Below, piece by piece: positions 1 through 10,300 of a stretch of DNA of 64,000 nucleotides. Source of the stretch: Nymphalis io (taxonomy: Eukaryota > Arthropoda > Insecta > Lepidoptera > Nymphalidae); NCBI RefSeq assembly GCF_905147045.1, contig NC_065892.1, positions 749,001 through 813,000 of the forward strand, given 5' to 3'. Each line of letters begins with the position of its first letter. Position 1 is the first letter of the stretch. The notes beneath the pieces are model-generated. The model saw only the letters and a program-made list of their open reading frames with translations, searched no databases and was not told the DNA's origin. Position numbers and translations under genes: made by a program.

Positions 1-452
1 TGCGACATGACATTTTCGCAGAAGGAGACCGTCTCCAACCAGCACCTCTCGCTACCAAGCATGGCGTTTATCACACTCGGCAGCGAGAGGTCTTCACCGA
101 CTAAGGCCGCTAGGGACAGTCGCTGAGGTCCCGAAGCGGCACACTCCATCAGAGTGTGGCACGCTGTGTCCGAAGGCGCACCACACTAATGGCAGGAGGG
201 TGTCACCGCCCGCCTCGCTATCCGGTTCAGGTACTTACCGAAACAACCGTTTCCGGTAAGTACCTGCGTCAGCCTGAACGTATCGCTCTCACCTCTATGA
301 CTCTTTGCGGCCTTCGCAGAAGAGCTCTGTTACGAGCGGTGAGAGCATCCACCCAAATGGGTGCACCGTACAACGCCATAGAGCGTACCACGCCAACGTA
401 TAAACGCCGACATGGTGTTTCCGGCCCTCTTACATTGGGTAGGAGGCGTTGG
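1..452 (-). mobile_element. R1-clade LINE, C-terminal part of ORF2 (left arm)
   Basis: Read on the minus strand, 452 down to 269 encodes the stretch after the RT domain of R1-type elements, including RRLYVGVVRSMALYGAPIW and ALLRRPQRV. From about 180 down to 1 a shifted frame resembles the R1 C-terminus (HTLMEC, then DLSLPS, then a motif like SFCENVM). The two parts are joined through a 39-bp hairpin and frame breaks, so nothing is translatable end to end. With the segments at 449-1968 and 1966-2080 it belongs to one minus-strand, 5'-truncated element. It continues past the left edge. Confidence 0.75.
228..266. repeat. Hairpin (inverted repeat) inside the R1 copy
   Basis: CAGGTACTTACCG at 228-240 is answered by CGGTAAGTACCTG at 254-266. 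A short AAAC/GTTT extension and an unpaired C sit in between, so the loop is only about 4 nt. It lies at a frame break of the R1 relic and looks like a small fold-back created during repair or reverse transcription. Confidence 0.7.
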
Positions 453-1968
453 GTTGGCGGGACCCGTGGGACCGCCCGTACCGTGGTGTGCGAGGAAAGT
501 TCCGCACACACGGCGCCCCTGCGACGGAAATGTTGCCGCCGGATCTCCTCCTGCGACTGGTTGGTGAACTATTTCCCCAACCAGGCGAAGACGTCCCACC
601 AAGTATGCCCCCTCGCTCTGTAACAGATGACAGTGTGGCTCCACCACACCTTACGGAGCGAGAGATGGAGATGGCCCTCAAACGATTGAGGGCCAGAACC
701 ACAGCGCCGGGTCCGGACGGGGTTCCAGGGCGTGTTCTGCGTGACGCCCTGGAACATCTAGGTGGCAGGCATCGGGAACTGTTTGATGAATGTCTTTCCA
801 GTGGGCAGTTTCCAAAGCTGTGGAAGACGGGAAAGTTGGTTCTGTTGCCGAAGGAGGGGCGTCCACTCGATTCTCCTTCGGCATATAGGCCAATTGTGCT
901 GCTGAATGAGACGGGCAAGCTCTTCGAGAAGATCCTCGCTGCCCGTCTTATTCAGCACCTCAACGAGGTGGGCCCGGGTCTTTCAGAGGCTCAGTACGGG
1001 TTCAGGGAGGGTCAATCAACGATTGACACCCTGGACGCCCTAAAGACCTGGACCACGGAGGTGGTGGCCCGAGGGGATGTAGTCCTGGCGGTATTGCTGG
1101 ACGTAGCGAACGCTTTCAACAGTCTTTCTTTCGAGACTATAAGGTCACTCCGATACCACGGGGTGCCTTTCTATCTCAAAAGACTGTTGGGGGCATACCT
1201 CCGGGACCGAGTGGTCCTCTGCGAGGGGGGTGATGGGCCACTTGTCCGGCGTTGGGTAGGCTGCGGCGTTCCACAGGGGTCGGTACTCGGCCCAATCCCG
1301 TGGAACGTCGGATTCAATTGGCTCCTGAGGGCCACTATCCTTCCCAGGATGAGGGTGTTGTGCTACGCGGATGACACTCTCATCACGGCGACGGGGTGGA
1401 CCTTTCAGGATGCGGCCCGTCTGGCTGAGATCGGAGTGTCACTCACAATGGACCGGATTGGGATGCTGGGCTTGAGGGTCTCTGTCACAAAAACAGAGGC
1501 CCTCCTATTCCACGGTCCACGTCGGGGTCCCCCTCGAGGGGCGTCTATCACCGTCCAAGGGACGGTGATTAAGGTGCAAGCCCAGATATTCACCCACTCA
1601 TCAGATATTCTACCGCAAAACAGCAATACTTGATATTGTTGTGTTCCGGTTTGAAGGGTGAGTGAGCCAGTGTAATTACAGGCACAAGGGACATAAAATC
1701 TTAGTTCCCAAGGTTGGTGGCCCATTAGCTATAAGCGATGGTTGACATTTCTTACAATGCCAATGTCTAAGAGCGTTTGGTGACCACTTACCATCAGGTG
1801 GCCCATATGCTCGTCCACCTTCCTATTCTATAAAAAAAAAAAAGATGAGATATCTGGGCCTGATCCTGGATGGAAGATGGAGCTTCAGGCAGCATTTTAT
1901 CCAACTCGGCCCGAAGCTTATAAGCGCTGCTGCCACCCTGGGCCGGTTCAGGCCCACCAGAAGCTCCT
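449..1968 (+). pseudogene. R1-clade LINE reverse transcriptase segment, inverted
   Basis: This is the RT domain of an R1-type non-LTR retrotransposon, which copies element RNA at a nicked target. An open frame runs from a TTG near 449 with no ATG. It shows a pre-RT stretch (DPWDRPYRGVRGKF), RT motif 1 (APGPDGVPG), motif A (LLDVANAFNS), motif B (GVPQGSVLGP) and the catalytic YADD box. The frame is cut at about 1590 by a SINE and resumes after it at 1844 (RYLGLILDGRWSF) to about 1968. The flanking R1 pieces at 1-452 and 1966-2080 are on the opposite strand, and the piece order shows that this segment was inverted within one copy. It lacks ORF1, endonuclease and a continuous C-terminus, so it is dead. 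Confidence 0.85.
1591..1843 (+). mobile_element. Metulj-like A-tailed SINE, 5'-truncated, nested in R1
   Basis: It starts at the ACCCACTCATCAGATATTC part of the family consensus and ends in TTCTATA plus an A-run. It interrupts the R1 frame exactly: the RT frame is intact up to 1590 and continues after the A-run. About 4 bp (AGAT) occurs on both sides and may be the target duplication. The full-length family (see 36598-36895) begins ACTGGTGGTAGGGCTTTG and is about 295 bp long. Confidence 0.85.
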
Positions 1969-2080
1969 CCCTTGCTCTCTCCTTAACTTGACTTATCACC
2001 TGCTGCAGCTCCTTTTTCAGCTGGCGATAAGTGGCCCACAGCCGTCTCTCCAAGTCCGCGTCGAGGCCGTTGTGCCTGCG
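1966..2080 (-). mobile_element. R1-clade LINE, region just upstream of RT (right arm)
   Basis: On the minus strand this encodes LERRLWATYRQLKKELQQ followed by KERAREELLVGLNR, the basic/helical linker between endonuclease and RT in R1 elements. Homology fades at about 2080, the 5' truncation point. It should be followed directly by the DPWDRPYRG stretch, which is instead found on the opposite strand at about 458. That marks the inversion breakpoint. Confidence 0.7.
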
Positions 2081-3080
2081 ACATCACAAATGTGTCCTCT
2101 AACCAAACTCAACCATAATATAAAAATTTCGTGTCAATCGAATTTGTAGTTCTTGCGTTAATATACTGAACAAACAAAGCATACCGCCTTATTTTATAAT
2201 TCAAATAAATAATTAAAATATTGTACTGAATATAGTAGGCGACAAAAATATTAAATTTTAGTTCTTAATATGCGATGAAATTTACAAATTTTTTTTTCGT
2301 TACATAAGTATATATCGTTTTAACTATTCATACAATAGTTATCGAAGTTGATATTCTTATCTTAAAACAACAGTGTATACAATTAATTATAGTTAGTAGT
2401 TTTTATTACTTTTTTATCAGCTAAAATTTTTATTGCGTCCAAAAAGGTTCATGTAATTATAAAAAGTACAAAATCACCGTGCTCTATCTAAATGATTCTT
2501 GAATTTAAAAAGTTAAAAATAACGTTAATCCAACTAATAGAAAATACACCAAAGGCACGAACAACACACGTGGAGATACGATTATCGATAAAAAAAAAAC
2601 TATTTTGTAACCCGTTCGTGTTAACAACAAGATAATTAACAATACCTATAACTATAGATGACTAGTGGTCGCCTATTAATTGAAATTAAACCATAAAGAT
2701 TCTAAAACAATAAAACATAAACGAACTTACAAGTTTCGATCACTTCTTTTTCTATTCTTATTTCTTACACAAGATTAATGACGTCATCAGTAGCTAAAGT
2801 CACCTAAAGTTGCTTGCTAGTGTAAATCAATATGTGAACAATGCTCTCTCAAAAATAGTAGACTGGCTTGATAAAATAAATAATTTACTGTTAAATAGTA
2901 AAACAACTGTTATACTCGAAATGTATAAAACTAATATCCTACTAAATGGGGATGACTGACGCTACAAAATTTCTTGGTATAACTATAACTTTTAAACTAT
3001 AATAAGGCCTCCATTCGTGACAAAGCTAAGCAGCATTCGATACAGCTCGCCTTGTTTATTTTAGTCACTTCCAAAGCATA
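2081..3080. other. AT-rich flank upstream of the GST gene
   Basis: No exon, SINE or RNA gene is recognisable. One perfect TGACGTCA octamer (CRE/ATF type) lies at 2779-2786, about 1.05 kb upstream of the predicted GST start site. Confidence 0.5.
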
Positions 3081-3084
3081 ATCC

Positions 3085-3165
3085 ACATTCCGACCGATGT
3101 AGCGCTTGACGATTCATGAGTACTTGTAAAGGTTTATTTAAATAAAAAATATTTTGATAATATCC
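3085..3165 (+). repeat. LINE 3'-end fragment
   Basis: The stretch ACGATTCATGAGTACTTG followed by AATAAAAAATATTTTGA matches the 3' tail common to lepidopteran L2/CR1-like LINEs, as recalled. A related tail occurs at 9640-9735. No coding remnant accompanies it. Confidence 0.4.
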
Positions 3166-3484
3166 TATGGCATTCTGCTCTGTGTTAATGCAGCTGACAT
3201 CAATGCCATCTTTGTGTTGCAGAAGAGAGTGGTTTGCGTAATATATTATCTAAGCCCCAAAATTTCTTCAAGTACCAAATATAAAGGAATATAAATCTTA
3301 ACTTTCGCTTCTTAATAACTTACTTGATAATTTTATGTATGTTCGTGTATACATTTATAAAATATTTTTAGATAAATTGTGACATACTCCAGGTCCCAAA
3401 AAACATTCAAAATTATTAAATTGCAAATTTCAAGAAAATCGTTAAGGAACGTCTGCGTGAGGACATAAAGATAATGACTTCTTA

Positions 3485-3725
3485 GATGATAAAAAACCTT
3501 GGGAATGAAACGATCGCCTCCGGGCCGTCTCAAATAGAAATAAGAATAATTGCATTGTAAATACAATTGTTAAAAAAAGGAAAAATCCCGCTGAGTTTCT
3601 TTGGCCAGTTCTTCTCGGGTCTGAGGTGTTTCTTACCAAAATGGTAGTAGATTATTATTAATGGTCAATAGGTAAGTGTACATTCTACATCGAATACAGT
3701 TTTATTTTTATTCTTGAGCAATAAA
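3485..3725 (+). repeat. Dispersed repeat, LINE 3'-UTR type (family L)
   Basis: It contains GGGAATGAAACGATCGCCTC, then ACAATTGTTAAAAAAAGG and CCGCTGAGTTTCTTTGGCC. The same ordered blocks recur at 27262-27470 and, more weakly, at 37425-37545 and 47635-47665, which marks a dispersed repeat and not a gene. No frame longer than chance is conserved between copies. Confidence 0.6.
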
Positions 3726-3797
3726 ACAAATTAATTAAATAAATAAATAGGTAGAGAATCTAAGGAGAAAAAGACACGGAACGTATCTTTGGCTATT

Positions 3798-3866
3798 TAT
3801 ATAAAATAATTGCAGCTATGTCGGTCGTGTGTCAGTTATCATCCGAGTGTGTTACATGCCGGTTGT
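3798..3866 (+). promoter_or_regulatory. Core promoter of the GST gene (TATA, Inr, DPE)
   Basis: TATATAAAA lies at 3798-3806. The arthropod initiator TCAGTT lies at 3832-3837 with its A at 3834. GGTTGT at 3861-3866 starts exactly at +28 relative to that A and fits the downstream promoter element RGWYVT. The TATA box sits at about -36 to -28, slightly far but usable. Three elements in register 340 bp before the GST start codon make this the likely start site. No transcript evidence is available. Confidence 0.6.
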
Positions 3867-3951
3867 GATAATACTATTTACTCATCGCTATCAACAGCTA
3901 AAAAGTAGCTGATTATATTTATTTATTAATTAATATTTAATTCACATCACA
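3834..3951 (+). other. Predicted 5' untranslated exon of the GST gene
   Basis: It runs from the initiator A at 3834 to a strong donor, CACA/GTAAGT, at 3951/3952. The intron 3952-4173 ends in a long T-run and TTTAG immediately before the ATG. The exon holds a short upstream frame, ATG at 3856 to TGA at 3910-3912 (18 residues), which could reduce translation of the main frame. Its extent is inferred from signals only. Confidence 0.5.
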
Positions 3952-4173
3952 GTAAGTAATTTTTGTTTATTAACTATTTCGAATATGAATTAAAAATGTC
4001 AATTTATTTTAGAATGTTTGATTGAGAATATATTTACTTGTTCAGCGTCACATTATACACAACATATATAATGTACTTATAAATATACTATAACTATGTA
4101 TAATAACCATTATTATTATATTTAATTGTAACAATTTTGGTTTATATAACGTTTTTTTTTTTTTCAAATTTAG

Positions 4174-4314
4174 ATGCCGTTGAAATTGTACAAAATGGAC
4201 TTGAGTCCGCCCGTGTGCGCTGTGTTGATGATCTGCGACGTGCACAACGTCCCCGTTGAGATGATTGATGTAAACCTTCTATCTAAAGACCACTTAAAAC
4301 CGGAATATGTGAAG
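4174..4314 (+). CDS. GST coding exon 1 (residues 1-47)
   Basis: It starts at the ATG that follows TTTAG and ends GTGAAG/GTAAGT in phase 0. It encodes MPLKLYKMDLSPPVCAVLM and the following beta-alpha unit with catalytic Ser11. The next intron is 5.1 kb. Confidence 0.92.
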
Positions 4315-7300
4315 GTAAGTAACTGTCAACCTACGAAACTTTTTAACCTACAAATTACTTGGGTCTTTACCTAATTTAATATAATTTATAATCATAATAT
4401 ATCTACTAGTTTCCGTTTGCGGCTTTACCCGCTGTTTGGGGGGGGGGTCTACTCCTTATCCTTATCTGTACCTCTGAAAAGGGTTATCAAAATAAAATGA
4501 CGATCGGTTCACTAGTTACGTAAAAGCGTAACAAAACAACAAACTTTCGCATTTAGAATATTAATTTAAATCGAATGCCTAAATCTTTATAACGCTTGTA
4601 TTAACTTAATATAACTTAATCTGAGTTTAATAATACACACTGATTTGTATAATATAATGAAATAAATAATAAAATGAAACGTATCTTATAAAAAAATAAA
4701 ATAAACGACCGTTATTTTATTTCCATAAAATAATATATCCTGTTTATGTTGAAATCGTCGTGTATGGAATAATATAAACATATAAATATGTTTAAATAAA
4801 TATGTGTATTTTTTAATATGTATATATGCGTATATACTATACGTAATGATAGCATATATATCCCAGTCGTAAACGTACATCCATTATATGTAATTGATAA
4901 AAAATTAAATCCGGTTAAGTGATATTCGTGCTTGGATTGTTAGGTTATTTGCATTGCTTAAACAATTAGCTGTATCCTTTTTAAGATTAGTTTATTATTA
5001 TGAAATTCTAATGTACGTATATTATGTCAAACAATAGCAATTTGCATTGTCTCATTAAGTTTTAGGACATTATGTACAAGTTATTTAATAAAGAATATTA
5101 AAAAAAGGGAATGATTTCATATAACTTGAATCTAATACAAGCGCATGTTATTTTTTCAATCGAATTTTTAAAGTTTTTAAACTTATTTTGTCCAAATAAA
5201 ATATTATGAGACATATTTTCGTTTTTTTTTTAAAGCAAGATTCAACGCTTACCTAGTTCAGAATGTGTAATAGCGCCAGTGATATTTGATACAATATCAC
5301 ACGACAATCTTTTGGACAGCGTATTTTTTATGGAATAAAAAATATTTTATTGCTTTAGTTTTTTTATTTAATTTCAATTTAATTAGTTTAGGTCTAAGAT
5401 ATAAAATATTTTGATTACTATTATATTATATATAAAGTATTTAATTAATTATAACCAATCAAGTGATTAGGATTTTTCCACACGTTAAATAATATTTTTT
5501 CGATATAGTATAATATGTATAATATTTGCCTAAGCAATGACCCCTTCCGCTCGAAGAGTATAAGGCAAAGTTTGGAGCTTTGAATGAAATGGATTACAAG
5601 CTTGTGCTTGTATCAAGCAAATGAATACTCTATGGTCCTTGTCTGGGTTTGAACCCGGAACCTTTAATTTAGTAACATTTTATTTTATTCGTTAATATTA
5701 TAAACGGGAACGTGAGATTATTTATTTGTTACGCACTCACATTTAAACTAGTGAACATGATCATGATGGATTTCGCAAAGACATCAGGGGAACATAAAAA
5801 TATATACCTATTATCTAAACTCCTTACACCGTCGAAGCCACGGGTGGAAACTATTTATATAAAAAAGCCAATAGTACTACCCAATAATACCCAAAGCAAA
5901 CATGTGAAATACTGCAAGATCTGAATTTAACACGTACCTCTATTATATATTGGCAAAATAGAGTTGTTGGGCAATGTAATTAACGGTATAAATAAACATA
6001 CCAATATGAATAATATTAGTCTATCAACAATCCTATACATTACCGGCGTGGAACTAACCTTCGTACCTATATGTACTAAATGAAAACAAGATGTAAATCA
6101 GCCATAAACTGCCTCGTACTGTTTACACTGCAAACAGACGTATCGACTGATTGTAGGCAAATTAACACGATTTCTATAAACAGTAGAGCTTCTATGGTAC
6201 CACGGATATATCACAAAGACACAATGTAAAAAATATGTATGTATGTTATACATTTATTATTAAAATTCATTTATTATATAGTACACTGCACTACCTCGTT
6301 GGTCTAGTGGCTTGATGTAAGGCCGCAGACCCGGTGGCCCAGGTCGGGCCCATAAAAAGTTATTGGGTTTTTCTGTCAGAAAATTCTCAGTAGCATCCTG
6401 GAGTCTGGAAGTTGGAAGTGTGTACACTCCCGTGCCTCGGAAAGCACGTAAAGCCGTTGGCTCTGCGCCGGTCGTGTCGGATTGATGTCCTCTCGGATTA
6501 TGAGAGTAATAGAAGAAAGAATACACCTGTGCACTATAATATGTCCTGCGCAGTTGACTAATCTCTCTTGAGATTGGCTGCAGTGGCCGAAATCGGTCTG
6601 GAGGACGTTATTTTTTATTATATAGTAATTAATATAACTTAATTATATAAAAAAATCTAAATTAAATAACGTATATATATTATAATTTCATATTATTTAA
6701 TATAATTGACTAATAAGCTTTAAATTATAGTTATTAATACAACAAAAATAAACCGCCGTCAAATCTTGTATGTGATGCAAATATATTACATAAAAATACT
6801 ACAAATCTTCTAATAAGCTAGTGTAATTAGTGTAAGTGTATTATTGTCCATCCTTATTAAATAAATAAATAATAATCAACTAGCTACTGTCAGCAAACGC
6901 TGCGAAGCCTTATCAAATTATCTGTAACATCGATACAGCTCGGCGCAACCTTTGAAAATACGATGATAGAAACCTTCAGACAAGTGCCAACAACTTTAGT
7001 AAGTTCAAACTCAAACTGACGATCCTTGAACGCAATACGATCAAAATAATTTTTATACGATGTATATTTATTCATATAATTTAATATCATTGACTAAAAG
7101 TTTCAGAGATAATGTGAATAACTTAACATTCTGACCCACTTGCATTCCTTCCCATAGGATTTTATTTCTATAAAGTTACATGCTTCCCGTTCGTTAAAGT
7201 AGTATAATATCAGAAACAAAAAAATGTATGAGTGCCAAGTTATTCACAAGAATTGATGTGTAAATAATAAATAATACACTGACGTCATCTGACTATCGAA

Positions 7301-10300
7301 ATCTTACGCTGACGTCATCTGACGCTCGAAATCTTACGCTTACTCGTCTGACACTTGAAGTCTCAGTTTTACGAGAGCCCCCGTGTAACGAGCGCTTAGA
7401 TGTTTACACATCAAAAACACTTATTATAAAATCAAAATATAGCTTATATAAGAAGCGTCGAATTTTTGTATCGTAATTTTACAACGTTAAATTTAATGTA
7501 AATTTACCAATGTTTCGGAATGTATATTCTACCGAGAAATATGGGCAAGAAACTCGGTAGTTACTCTTATACTTCAATCAAAATATAAAACATATAATAA
7601 TCATATACGATTTGCTTCAAGCCAACGCAGGACTGATCAAAACAATAATTGTGTATACTTAGCACATTGTAAATCAGATTTGCTTTAAAAGAGCAACTAC
7701 GCGAGTTTTATCCCGTTCCTTTTCGCTGGAGACTGCTCTGCGAAACGGTGAAAGAGTTAACATATTAACAATTCAAAAATGCTTTATTGTAAATTGTACT
7801 TAAATAAATACATTTGATTCGATTTGGTAGGAAAATCAACAAATATTTTAAACTCTTTTCAGTCTTGTACAGTATAACGAGTCGGTTGGCGTGGTTGTTA
7901 GATACTTGCCTTTCGCGCCGCAGGTAGTGTGTTCGATTCCCACCCAGGACAGACATTTGTTTGTATAAACATGTCTGTTTATCCTGAATCTGGGTGTAAT
8001 TATCTATATAAGTATGTATTTACAAAAGAAAAGTAGTATATCAGTTGTCTGGTTTCCATAGAATGAGCGCTGCTTAGTTTGAGATCAGATGGCTGTGTGT
8101 GGATAATGTCCCAGGATATTATTATTATAACGCCTTATTTGTTAATAGTTTTTTTAACATTTCTTTATAAATCATAATATTCCCTCCTCTCGCAGAGGTT
8201 GTTGTTTCTGTAAACGTATCACTCTATTAATTTTTAACTACACTACTTTCTCGTACATTATCTAGAAGTTGAATTCCAGGCAATCCATTTTTAGGATTGT
8301 TTAGTTTTATTAAACAAAATTAGATGTATTTTACAAAGACAAAACACAAATGTCAGCACAAAGTTAAGAGATTTGCGAAAAGTTGAAAACTGACTCACAT
8401 TTATACGTTTTTTTTTGCGTGTTTCCTTTAAAAATCCTGATTTCAAAGCCGTAGCAGATTGGGCCATTAAAAAGGGCTCAGTAACAGTGTGTTTATACTC
8501 TCGTGTCTCGTAATGCACGTAAGGCCGTGGGTCCTACGCCTGAACTCTTTCCGGTCATGTCGGATCTACCGTCTCATCGAATTATGAGAGTGAGATATAG
8601 AGAATACACCTACACTTGCACACACACTTGTGCACTATAATATAACCCCCGCAGTTGCGTAGTTTATCCTGAGAAGGGCCGCCAAGGCCGACATCGATTT
8701 GAACGTCATTCATTAAATATATATAGTAAAATAAACTAACAATTCATGTATTTGTACTTGTTGTTATGGCTTGCACAATATTAATGTAAGGCATGACTTG
8801 GCCGTGAGAATATTATTATAAATAATCGTCTTCTTAATAGCAAAGTTGAAGGGCATTCGACTTAATAACAGACATACTTATGATTATATTACGTGTACTA
8901 TGCAATTGTAAAAAAAACATAATTACATTTTGATGTGCTTATTGATAATGAATATATAATTACGTTGTGTTTTTGTACTCGTCTATTTAAAAAAATGTTT
9001 TTATTTAAAGTCACAGACTTTATTTTTAAATTTATAGTCCTGGAAGATTATTAGTGTTTAGTGTTTTACAAATAACCCTCTATATGAAGGTCACCTGAAT
9101 TATTTTGTGTGTGTGATTACATATTATGTGTGCGCATGTGTATGCATCTGTTTCTGTCATCTTACGTATCTTAAGAACAAAAACATTATCAACTTGTCTT
9201 ATCTTTTGTAAAAACATATTATCCAACTGATGAACCAAGTCATAAAATTATTTACTAGTAATTTCTTGAAGGAAAATTTTCTTGAAACCTCACAAATTTT
9301 ATTTTTATAAAATGTTTCGCTTTAAAAACTGAATTGAAATAGGAATTTGATACTTGGACAGAATAAATGAACCACAAGCAAGTTATAATTTTATTTTACG
9401 TCTGTTTTAGAAAAACCCAATGCACACCATCCCTGTACTGGAGGACGATGACTTAATTATACACGACAGGTAAACATATTTTTATATTTAATTACTATGC
9501 TAAAAGTATTATCCTCTTGAATAAAGATGGCCACGGCCAATCTTAATGAAGGCTAGCCAAGTGTAGTGGTGTAGCACACAAATCTATTCCCACAATCTCG
9601 TAATCCGATGGTAGCATTAAATTTACTTCTATTACTGTAATATAACTCAATGATGAATGATGATTTAAAAATGCCCTTATGAGTATACTTGAATAAAAAA
9701 ATATTTGATTTGTTTTGATTTGAAAAACTAAATATAAAGGGGTTAAAAATAGGCAAGTATTGCATCTAAGTTAACGAACCGCTTGTTGCGAAACAGTTAG
9801 TGTGAATGTAGTCAGTTGTATATTGAAAAACTTGTGTATAATACTTTACATATCACTTTTTTTTCAGCCACGCTATTCTCACTTATTTAACCGAGAAATA
9901 CGGCAAAGACGATTCTTTATACCCTAAAGATCTAAAGAAAAGGGCTTTGGTCGACCAAAAATTGTTTTTTGACACACTTCTCTTCTTCCGCGTCCGTTCT
10001 ATAACCGTAAGTAATTTAAAAATGATACTGATGTAGAGTGAAAAATATGCTGCTTATTATCATACTTCTGAGATACGAGGTTTTTCTGATTTATTCTGAT
10101 TCACACCCACATCTATTCCTCACAAATTCTACTGCCAAACTGCAATGTATTGTTGTGATCTAGTTTGAAGTGTGGGTGAGTCAGAGTAACAGGTACAAGG
10201 GACATAGGTCCCAAAGGTAATATTTATTTCAGAGCCAATGTCTATGCGCGGTGATGATCACTCGTAAGGTGTTCTGCGTTTAGTGTCGAGTCTTTTCTAA

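Noticed and set aside
449..1633. A complete reverse transcriptase gene
   Set aside because: It starts at TTG, its last codons come from an inserted SINE, and the flanking parts of the element are on the other strand.
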